A DNA stretch of 64,000 nucleotides. It comes from JAJXZP01 sp963787185. Its GTDB lineage: Bacteria; Spirochaetota; Spirochaetia; Treponematales; Rectinemataceae. Made by a program: the position numbers and the translations under genes. The stretch is taken from assembly GCA_963787185.1 (NCBI GenBank), contig CAWBCC010000026.1, positions 62,001 to 126,000 of the forward strand, given 5' to 3'. The notes below the pieces were generated by a model, which saw only the letters and a list, made by a program, of their open reading frames with translations, did not search any database and had not been told where the DNA came from. This document shows positions 57,724 through 64,000 of the stretch, piece by piece; the first letter of the stretch is position 1; every line of letters starts with the position of its first letter.

Positions 57724-58469
57724 CGATACAACCCCGTAGCCTTCTCGGTCAGCGTGCCGAAAAAGCAGTCGTTCTTAAGCTTCCTAAGAGAATTTAAAGC
57801 CTCCCAGATCACCGCGTCAACTGGACTGATGGCAGTCAGTACAAATGCGTCGATATCGAGGATGACAGGCGCCCTCCCATCGGCTTCGAGTCCATTCAGC
57901 GCGAGTGTCAGAACAATCCGGGCACCAGTGGAAGGATCGGAAAGCTGGAATTGTTGCATAAAGGCGTCGACCGATTGAGGGACGCCCGCGGGCACGTCGA
58001 CCAGTTTGTTGATGTAGAGTTGGAACGAATCCCCAGGGCGCAGGGGCAGACGCAGATTGTTTATATACCTTGTGGCTATTCTTATCACTGTCTCAGGAGC
58101 TAGCCGAGCGACATAGAGAGCCCAGAGGCGTTTGGTCTCTTCAACCAAGGATTCCCAGTTTTCGTAAGGAGGAAGACGGCTCAAGGTGAATCGGTCGCCT
58201 CGCACTTGCAATACATATTTCTCGTCCCGGGAATGAAGGCGCAGACCGACGACCGATGAGCTTGTCGTTGGAGGGATGGGCTGCCCATCGGCTATCATGC
58301 CGAACGAAAAAGTACTTTCTGAGATCGGTCCCTTGACGTAGTAACCGAAATCGGGATTCCCAAAGGCCTTTTCAACGTCGGTTAAGGCCATGCCAGGCTT
58401 GGCCTTAACCTGGAAGTCAATCACGGCCTCGGTTATCGGTGCATTGGTTAGGTGATGATCCATGGTCAA
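57720..58469 (-). CDS. TIGR04255 family protein
   Basis: 249 residues from the TTG at 58469, which has GGAGG seven bases upstream; an ATG two codons later (58463) is the alternative. The N-terminal LTNAPITEAVIDFQVKAKPG (cut) and VGLRLHSRDEKYVLQVRGDRFTLSRL (cut), with RIATRYINNLRLPL in the middle, match the sporadically distributed TIGR04255 family. That family has no known biochemistry and is often found in variable or defence loci. It is the first of four tightly coupled genes ending in the helicase, and 66 bases after the DUF488 pair. Confidence 0.78.
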   Translation of the reverse strand: MTMDHHLTNAPITEAVIDFQVKAKPGMALTDVEKAFGNPDFGYYVKGPISESTFSFGMIADGQPIPPTTSSSVVGLRLHSRDEKYVLQVRGDRFTLSRLPPYENWESLVEETKRLWALYVARLAPETVIRIATRYINNLRLPLRPGDSFQLYINKLVDVPAGVPQSVDAFMQQFQLSDPSTGARIVLTLALNGLEADGRAPVILDIDAFVLTAISPVDAVIWEALNSLRKLKNDCFFGTLTEKATGLYR

Positions 58470-58535
58470 TTCAATGCCTCCAAATATATCAAGTAGCAAC
58501 TGATAGGCCGCAGGGCCATGGCCGACTTGAAGTTG

Positions 58536-58967
58536 TCAGAGGTGGATAATTTCAATGTCACCCCAGTGGCGCTCGAGATATTCTGCTACCAAGCGTCTGT
58601 GACAATGATGAGGCTTGTCCTCGCTACAAAGCAGGCATCCACTTTCAAACATACTTCTGTCCATATTTTCAATTTGACGTACCTGCATCAGATCGATAAA
58701 TGCCAACTCATATTCGGCCCAATCGCCCCCTCCCTTTTTGTACTTGTCAAGGAGATCCTGGGTCGGTGCCAATTCGGGAATATGACGATATCCGATTCCG
58801 CAAATTGCTTTTACAAAGTATTTTAAATCATCGCGTTTCGCGAATCCTGCAAGTTGAGACACATTGTTTAATCTGATATCAATAATCTCCTTGCTCCCAG
58901 AGTTTTTTATTCGTCCGAAAAAATTCTCTGCAGTAGTCTTAGTAAATCCGATAGTGTACAACCTCAT
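58536..58967 (-). CDS. DUF488 family protein (short)
   Basis: 143 residues. DUF488 motifs are YTIGFTKTTAENF (the TIGxS-like first strand), IIDIRLNN (DVR-like) and CSEDKPHHCHRRLVAEYL (the C-x-E ... C-H-R signature). This gives two conserved cysteines and a histidine at the presumed active site. It begins inside the stop of the second DUF488 gene (ATGA overlap), so the two are made together. DUF488 proteins are suspected nucleic-acid or nucleotide enzymes in conflict systems; no reaction is proven. Confidence 0.85.
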   Translation of the reverse strand: MRLYTIGFTKTTAENFFGRIKNSGSKEIIDIRLNNVSQLAGFAKRDDLKYFVKAICGIGYRHIPELAPTQDLLDKYKKGGGDWAEYELAFIDLMQVRQIENMDRSMFESGCLLCSEDKPHHCHRRLVAEYLERHWGDIEIIHL

Positions 58968-59605
58968 TTCGCAGTCCGTCCGATTACGAGTGAATCATTT
59001 TCCATGAGATGTCCAGGTTGCCGATCCCTTCTATTATAGGCGATTTTGTCGGTCTGCTTGGTGTAGGCTTCCTCAATTATATCCTCTCTTGAGCGGAACA
59101 TATCGTCCAAGGGAATTCCCAGGAGGCGCACGAGTCTCGACATCGAATCAGTGTGGTTTTCGATGGTTCCATCGTCTAGAATGTGGGTAACGAGTAGACC
59201 GCGCTTTACAAGCTCCCTAGCTACTAGTATTGCCCGGTGACAATCAAGCGGATCCTTTTCCGCGCACATCAGGGCGATGCGGTAGTTCTCAGCACCTTCG
59301 ACGACACGATCAAGGCCAGACTGAAAAAGGGAAGTATTCGCGAGCCGGTCATACTGAACTTTATCGGCGATATAACAGTTCGGATCCTCGCTACGTGCAC
59401 CAAGTTCTTTCCCCAAAAAAACATAATGAATGCGAGCTTTCTTGAGGCTATTCTGCAGATCTTCCCGGTTAAACTGGGGATTGAATCTGCTGAACGGCGA
59501 TGATCGAACATCTGCTACTGCCTGAATCCTGTTGGCATGAAGCAGTTCCAGAAATTTCTCGATTGGGTGGTTGGAGTGGCCTATCGTAAAGACTTCTTGA
59601 GCCAT
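58964..59605 (-). CDS. DUF488 family protein (long)
   Basis: 213 residues from the ATG at 59605, chosen because GGAGG lies six bases upstream and the protein then begins at VFTIGHSNHPIEKFLELL. Family blocks are VADVRSSPFSRFNPQFN, YVFLGKELGARS and MCAEKDPLDCHRAILVARELV (cut). A C-terminal extension (about residues 165-213) has a SREDIIEEAYTKQTDKIAYNRR segment (cut) not present in the short paralogue. It starts two bases after the dual-OB gene stop. A pair of different DUF488 proteins suggests a heteromer. Confidence 0.87.
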   Translation of the reverse strand: MAQEVFTIGHSNHPIEKFLELLHANRIQAVADVRSSPFSRFNPQFNREDLQNSLKKARIHYVFLGKELGARSEDPNCYIADKVQYDRLANTSLFQSGLDRVVEGAENYRIALMCAEKDPLDCHRAILVARELVKRGLLVTHILDDGTIENHTDSMSRLVRLLGIPLDDMFRSREDIIEEAYTKQTDKIAYNRRDRQPGHLMENDSLVIGRTAK

Positions 59606-59607
59606 GG

Positions 59608-60306
59608 TTATCCTCCACATCGATCAGGAGTTATGACAGACGCCGCCAATCGAAAGGCAAAGCCATTCCAGGGTTCCGCTAGGCTGATACAAAGAAGGGC
59701 TGTTCGTACAGGGTACAAGCCCTCCGGGTTAGGCAGATATTGATCCCTGATCACCGGATCAGTTACTGATAAGATATAGGGTTGTTGGAAATATTCAAAA
59801 TGCGCCCGCACTCGTTTTCTCGACGGTCCTCCTTCAAATCCTTCCTCGAACAGCACTTGTATCTGCAAATTAGTTGGTGCAATCAGCTTAAGCGAGCTTT
59901 GGATTTCTGTTGCAACAAATTCCGGAACTTTGTCATTGTAACCGTAGCGAGTGTTTTCAGCCAGTATCCAAAAATTCGGGTCGAAAGCATCGATAAGCTC
60001 GTTAATTTGAGTCCAGGAAGCCGTTCCTTCTTTATTCCAATAGTAGTCCTCTGCAAGGATGTGGTTTTCGGTCTGGTGTCCAAGAGGAGAAGGGCGGTCC
60101 AGCGGAACAACGATAATATCCAGCAACTGTGCCCGGCGGCCAGTTTCGTATAGGCGCTCTTCCTCTGACACTTCCCTGGTCGGTCTCGAACTGACCGGCC
60201 TCACCCAATGACCAGCGCGAGGACCTCCCAGTTCTTTGCCAGCAATACAGCGCCCCGAAGGAGGTTTGTAGGAATTGGCCAGGCAAACGATCGTTCGCTT
60301 ATACAC
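59608..60306 (-). CDS. Dual OB-fold domain protein
   Basis: 232 residues from a GTG with GGAGGAG upstream. The start KRTIVCLANSYKPPSGRCIAG (cut), then GHWVRPVSSRPTREVSEEE, matches the dual-OB (DuOB) domain described in prokaryotic conflict systems, thought to bind nucleic acid or nucleotides. The second OB repeat would be at about 130-225 (FVATEIQSSLKLIAP, LYPVRTALLCISLAEPW). It lies between the HerA gene (48 bases) and the long DUF488 gene (two bases). A sensor or substrate-binding role in the system is likely. Confidence 0.78.
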   Translation of the reverse strand: MYKRTIVCLANSYKPPSGRCIAGKELGGPRAGHWVRPVSSRPTREVSEEERLYETGRRAQLLDIIVVPLDRPSPLGHQTENHILAEDYYWNKEGTASWTQINELIDAFDPNFWILAENTRYGYNDKVPEFVATEIQSSLKLIAPTNLQIQVLFEEGFEGGPSRKRVRAHFEYFQQPYILSVTDPVIRDQYLPNPEGLYPVRTALLCISLAEPWNGFAFRLAASVITPDRCGG

Positions 60307-60354
60307 AGCGAATCTCCTCCATAAATAGCGGCATCGGCATTTGGCCGAGGAAGG

Positions 60355-62433
60355 TCATACTTTGCCCTGCCATTCATCGGCGATGGGTTTCCATTCTGCC
60401 TGCCGTTCTACAGGAGTACCCATTTCATCCATACCTGTCCATACATTCCAGAAATCCGGATCATCCGAATGAGGCCGATGCTCCTTTGGAAGGTCATTCA
60501 TTTTGACGAGGACGGGGAGCTCCGAGGCCCAGCCGAGTAGGATGGCATTTTGTGATGGCAAGGAGGGGAGTTCTCGCAGAAGTCCCCGAAGATTATCAGG
60601 GACCAGTTTATGAACTAATTCTTGGTCACGATCGTTACTAATTCGATGGAGGAGGAAGGTGTTGCATTGGGAAAGGACCGTTGGAGATAGTTCCGAAGGC
60701 CGCTGCGAGGCTAGAACGAGCCCCAGACCGAACTTACGACCCTCCCGGGCGATGCGCTCGAAGACTTGACAGCAGATTGCACCAGCATCGAAGACATCGG
60801 AATTATCTTTTTGCTGTTTTATAAAAGTATGCGCCTCCTCCATCACAAGTACTGTCGGCAGAACAGCCTTGTATGTTTTTCGATACCGTTGAAGAGATTC
60901 AAAAATAACTCGTGCTATGACAGCAATCGCAACGTGGATAATCTCAGTTGGCACAAGCGACAGATCGATGATAGAAATTGCATCCTGATCGGGGGCACTG
61001 CTTCCAATTGAATTTCCGAGCCAATCCTCTAGCCGGATTTCTTCGGAATCGCATAGAACCTGTTTTATTCGACTGTCTTTGAGAAGGCTACGAATACGAA
61101 TAATCAACGTTTCCGTATGTTCTGAAACGTTCAACATCTCTGCGGTAGCCTCAATACTCCTTAAAAAAGAACTTCCACTGAATGGGATAGGTGCATCTAC
61201 GTCAAGCGGTTCTAAATCAGTATCCTGTCCGCCGAAAGCGGTATGAGCCTCACTAGCCGTTGCCAATAAAGCTGCCACTTCTTCTCGGGTGAAATCCCAA
61301 ATCGGATGCTGTGAATTGCGAGCTAGGTAACATGAATAGAGTTGACGTATGAATGCTTGAAGTTTTTCGAACTCATCTCCCTCTAGCGCTTCAAGTTCTG
61401 GCTCAAGGCTATTACGCCATCTCTCTATTTTCTCGAAAAATGATTTTGGTTTTGGGAAATTTCCCCAAGGAGTGCCGGTATTTCTCTCGATGCGGATGAT
61501 TGTCACAATAGTGCCAAGAAATCGACGAAGCTCATGGGTCTTACTCGTTGTAGCCTCTGTGTCGCCATTTCTTGCCGATCGTAATGCCTGTATTAATGTT
61601 GGTCTTTGCGTTTTTGAGCTTGCCTGGGTGAATGAAGCCCACTCGGCGCTGTTCCAAAACCATAGAGGTACTTGGAGCTGTAGCTCGCCGTCCTTAGGGT
61701 TTATTTTGAATACTCTTGCTTTCAATCCTGTGGGAGATTCCCCGGAAAATGCCTGCGAGTATTCCCCATTCGGATCGAGAATAATGAATCGCGCGTTAGG
61801 ACGACTCTGATCGGAACGTCTCTCTTTCGCGGCCTCTAGCGACCAACGGATAAGTCCCGCCACGGAACATGACTTTCCGCTTCCCGTATTTCCCAAGACG
61901 GCGAGATGGCGACCGAAGAGTCGATCTGGATCAACGCAGACAGTAGCATTACCGGCAAGCGGGCTTGTGCCTATTCGCACTCGACGCTTAGCACCCGATT
62001 CGACGATCGATCGTAATTGATTGTCAGTTGGTAATAGAACGGGAGAACCTACCGTTGGAAGCGTGTCAGCACCGCGCTGGAACTCGTACTTTTCTTCCTG
62101 GCCGCCGCACGTACGCAAGGTACCGACAGGGTTGAGACTCATCTTTCTGAGGGGATAAGGAAGATCAATGAGTCCGAAGTCCTGGATGCCGCGACGCTTG
62201 GGGAAGGAGGATCGCTCTATAGTAATCCATTCGATCTGCCCAACGAGATACCCTTCGTCCACGGGGAGAAGCACATAGCTGTTAATGCGAGGGAAAGGTC
62301 GGGCCGTACCAGCGTTTAAGGCAACGGTATCCGGGGCCTCGATATCGAGTAGCACCTTAATCTCGTCCGGTGAGATGTACTCAACAGTCCCGATTGATAG
62401 GCTTTCGGCGCTAGCGAAAGGGGTCTGGCTCAT
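60355..62433 (-). CDS. herA: HerA-like hexameric ATPase/translocase
   Basis: 692 residues. An N-terminal HAS-barrel-like region (about 1-150: GTVEYISPDEIKVLLD, YLVGQIEWI) is followed by the FtsK/HerA motor domain. Walker A GNTGSGKS is at 181-188, FIILDPNGEY follows it, Walker B is TVLVMEEAH, and the sensor/arginine region is IAREGRKFGLGLVLASQRP. Its ATG overlaps the SIR2 stop by four bases. HerA hexamers assemble with SIR2 proteins in the anti-phage SIR2-HerA (Nezha) system, where they control NAD depletion or DNA cleavage. Confidence 0.93.
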   Translation of the reverse strand: MSQTPFASAESLSIGTVEYISPDEIKVLLDIEAPDTVALNAGTARPFPRINSYVLLPVDEGYLVGQIEWITIERSSFPKRRGIQDFGLIDLPYPLRKMSLNPVGTLRTCGGQEEKYEFQRGADTLPTVGSPVLLPTDNQLRSIVESGAKRRVRIGTSPLAGNATVCVDPDRLFGRHLAVLGNTGSGKSCSVAGLIRWSLEAAKERRSDQSRPNARFIILDPNGEYSQAFSGESPTGLKARVFKINPKDGELQLQVPLWFWNSAEWASFTQASSKTQRPTLIQALRSARNGDTEATTSKTHELRRFLGTIVTIIRIERNTGTPWGNFPKPKSFFEKIERWRNSLEPELEALEGDEFEKLQAFIRQLYSCYLARNSQHPIWDFTREEVAALLATASEAHTAFGGQDTDLEPLDVDAPIPFSGSSFLRSIEATAEMLNVSEHTETLIIRIRSLLKDSRIKQVLCDSEEIRLEDWLGNSIGSSAPDQDAISIIDLSLVPTEIIHVAIAVIARVIFESLQRYRKTYKAVLPTVLVMEEAHTFIKQQKDNSDVFDAGAICCQVFERIAREGRKFGLGLVLASQRPSELSPTVLSQCNTFLLHRISNDRDQELVHKLVPDNLRGLLRELPSLPSQNAILLGWASELPVLVKMNDLPKEHRPHSDDPDFWNVWTGMDEMGTPVERQAEWKPIADEWQGKV

Positions 62434-63854
62434 GATCCTGATTCCGTTTTCCCAGAGTCAGTATCATGTTTTTCCTCTGGTTCGGGTTTATTGGCATCCC
62501 ACCTTGACTTGAGGAGCTCAACCATGCGGAATGTCGTGCGGTCGATGGCAGGCTTCGGAAGATAATGATCGACTAAGGCATGGAACTCGCCTACATGGTC
62601 GCCAATCATTAAGGTGATCTGGGCTGGGCGTCCCAGATTCTCATAGGTTTTCATTATCCTTTTTTGAGGATCGCTGTACGAAATGACAACCAGATGTGTC
62701 GATGGGATGGTAAGCATATCCTCGATGATGCGATTGATATGCTCATCTCCAAATCCATAACCGAAGGACACGAGAGTGTGATTAGGTCTGCATGATGCCG
62801 CCGCTAGATCGCGGAAAAGGTCTACATAGGGATAAAACGAAGTCTCACGGTCTTTGGCTGAATTGGGATAGATCATGAGCTGTTGCGCATCGGGGGCGGG
62901 GGAACCGGAAGCTGCAAGGAACGGCGCTATTTCGGTTGCTCCGAAGGGAAGCGCCATCCGGCGAATGTCGCGTTCTTGTTGTATCCAGTCCACGGAGCCA
63001 TGAAGTTTCGTGAAACGGGCCACGCCTTCGAGATAACGGGGTTCTCCCCGAATGCCGGGCGGATTGTAATGCATGTCGAGATCGAGGCGAGAAGAACGGA
63101 ATACGGGGGCGAGGGAGCCGACAAAGCGATCTAGGAGATGCATTCCTGCTACTTCTGCACCGGCTTCGATAATACGATCATAGTTCGTCGTAAAAATATG
63201 CAAGCGATCGCGTGTTCCCGTCCTGCTAGCGAAACTCATGAGAAAACTTACGAGATAATTGAACGCTGTCGTTCTCCGTGTGGTTTCGGCTCGAATGACT
63301 TTGCTTTCTCCTTCGAGCACGCCCTTTGCAAAATTGGAGAGGACACTTGCGATGGTACGTTTCAGCGACTCGGATCTGTCCTGCTGCGATTTGTCCTGCA
63401 TCCCCAGGATTTCGAGACCTCCAAGAAGCTCATTAGCGACCCGGAGTTGGTCCTCGATATTCATCAATTCACGGCCGACAGCTCTGGCGGTTTTCGCAGC
63501 AGCCAAGTCAACAAGTTCGCTAAAAACCCCGAAATCGCTTGGCTCCATCCCTAATGGATTTTCTCCGGTAGCTTCTCTGCATACTGCGATTGACAATCCG
63601 GAACCAAGCAACATTGAAAGATGTTCGGACTGGCACAAGGCGGTAAGCCAGGGTTCGATTCGTGGGCGCAGCTTTTCGGGTTTGATCGTTTCTCCCGGCT
63701 TGATCCATGGAGATATGTCATCTTCTTGAAGAATAAAGACAGGGTTTCCTATATCTGTGCCTTCTACATAGTTGAGGAAGACAGGGCTTGGATCATCCCG
63801 CGTCTTAAGGATATTAATAGATTGTTCCCTCTTTTCTGCTTCTTTGGCTTTCAT
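62430..63854 (-). CDS. SIR2-family NADase effector
   Basis: 474 residues from the ATG at 63854 (GAGGTG upstream); a GTG three codons earlier is an alternative. The SIR2 fold is marked by LLGSGLS (about 84-88), FTTNYDRIIEAG (222-226 holds TTNYD) and KLHGSVDW with the catalytic-type His285. A basic helix of about 25 residues precedes the fold, and a charged tail ends it. Defence SIR2 proteins hydrolyse NAD+ on phage infection. Tight coupling to herA makes this a SIR2-HerA pair. It begins ten bases after the methyltransferase gene. Confidence 0.9.
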   Translation of the reverse strand: MKAKEAEKREQSINILKTRDDPSPVFLNYVEGTDIGNPVFILQEDDISPWIKPGETIKPEKLRPRIEPWLTALCQSEHLSMLLGSGLSIAVCREATGENPLGMEPSDFGVFSELVDLAAAKTARAVGRELMNIEDQLRVANELLGGLEILGMQDKSQQDRSESLKRTIASVLSNFAKGVLEGESKVIRAETTRRTTAFNYLVSFLMSFASRTGTRDRLHIFTTNYDRIIEAGAEVAGMHLLDRFVGSLAPVFRSSRLDLDMHYNPPGIRGEPRYLEGVARFTKLHGSVDWIQQERDIRRMALPFGATEIAPFLAASGSPAPDAQQLMIYPNSAKDRETSFYPYVDLFRDLAAASCRPNHTLVSFGYGFGDEHINRIIEDMLTIPSTHLVVISYSDPQKRIMKTYENLGRPAQITLMIGDHVGEFHALVDHYLPKPAIDRTTFRMVELLKSRWDANKPEPEEKHDTDSGKTESGS

Positions 63855-63864
63855 TTTTTTCACC

Positions 63865-64000
63865 TCACATCCTAAACACCTTCATAACCTCGTCCCCTAG
63901 GTGGTTGATCACCTTCACCGCAATCCTACCACTCTTGGGCTTGTCGAAGGGCCGTGAGATATCGCTGTGCAGGGTGGTCCATGCCTCCTCGTTGATCTCG
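63865..64000 (-). CDS. C-terminus of a site-specific DNA methyltransferase (cut by window)
   Basis: Only the last 44 residues are inside the window. EINEEAWTTLHSDISRPF and the ending SGRIAVKVINHLGDEVMKVF match the C-terminus of large adenine-specific DNA methyltransferases of the type III/Mod-like group. The stop at 63865 is ten bases before the SIR2 start, so it is probably the gene upstream in the same operon. Its catalytic motifs lie outside the window, so the identification rests on this tail only. Confidence 0.6.
   Translation of the reverse strand, partial: EINEEAWTTLHSDISRPFDKPKSGRIAVKVINHLGDEVMKVFRM

Noticed and set aside
47455..64000. Search for a CRISPR array, integrase, tRNA attachment site or insertion sequence in the defence island.
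   Set aside because: No regularly spaced repeats, recombinase motifs or tRNA-like sequence were seen; the upstream edge lies outside the window.

Overview
The window is about 64 kb of mostly GC-rich bacterial DNA with dense, Shine-Dalgarno-led operons. No rRNA, tRNA, CRISPR array or classical insertion sequence was seen. The long N-terminally extended RsmH, the CheX phosphatase and the very GC-rich housekeeping genes would fit a free-living, oxygen-respiring member of the Spirochaetota, but this placement is tentative because no marker gene is decisive.

Layout. 0-9 kb: an SDR reductase (cut by the window start), an SGNH esterase, rsmH with a small downstream gene, a BspA/InlB-type lipoprotein, a large lipoprotein with an HExxH peptidase domain, and proBA. 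8.7-16 kb: sulfur and amino-acid genes. These are a broken Rrf2 regulator followed by cysK; metA; an XRE/two-CW regulator divergent from metY across two palindromes; fdhD; a PHP-ACT-ACT protein; and a PPOX protein. 16-20 kb: a chemoreceptor and a tungstate-type transporter (wtpBA without its ATPase). 20-29.6 kb: a signalling island with GGDEF-EAL, slr1658/slr1659-like switch proteins, a methyltransferase, a membrane SpoIIE phosphatase and PilZ on the plus strand. Facing it on the minus strand is a membrane CheA-like kinase with CheX and CheY. 30-39 kb: a caa3-type (A2 family) cytochrome oxidase locus with ctaB, a DUF2231 cytochrome c, subunits I, III, IV and II, and three Sco-like proteins, one of which lacks its copper ligands. 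39-47.6 kb: quinone reductase, HtrA, and a five-gene glycosyltransferase/radical SAM operon.

47.5-64 kb is a defence island read entirely on the minus strand. Upstream to downstream it holds the end of a DNA methyltransferase, SIR2, HerA, a dual-OB protein, two DUF488 proteins, a TIGR04255 protein, two small unknown proteins and a RelE-UvrD fusion helicase. The genes overlap or nearly abut, so they look like one operon. A 200-bp palindrome then separates this operon from a complete type I Wadjet system (jetABCD) with a promoter that predicts a leaderless jetA mRNA. The SIR2-HerA part is visibly AT-richer than the Wadjet part, suggesting a mosaic.

The most unusual non-coding feature is a three-hairpin element of about 125 bp, present twice in inverted orientation around the coxB-sco genes. 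All three stems carry compensatory base changes between the copies. A decayed piece of the same element lies next to the rrf2 pseudogene.
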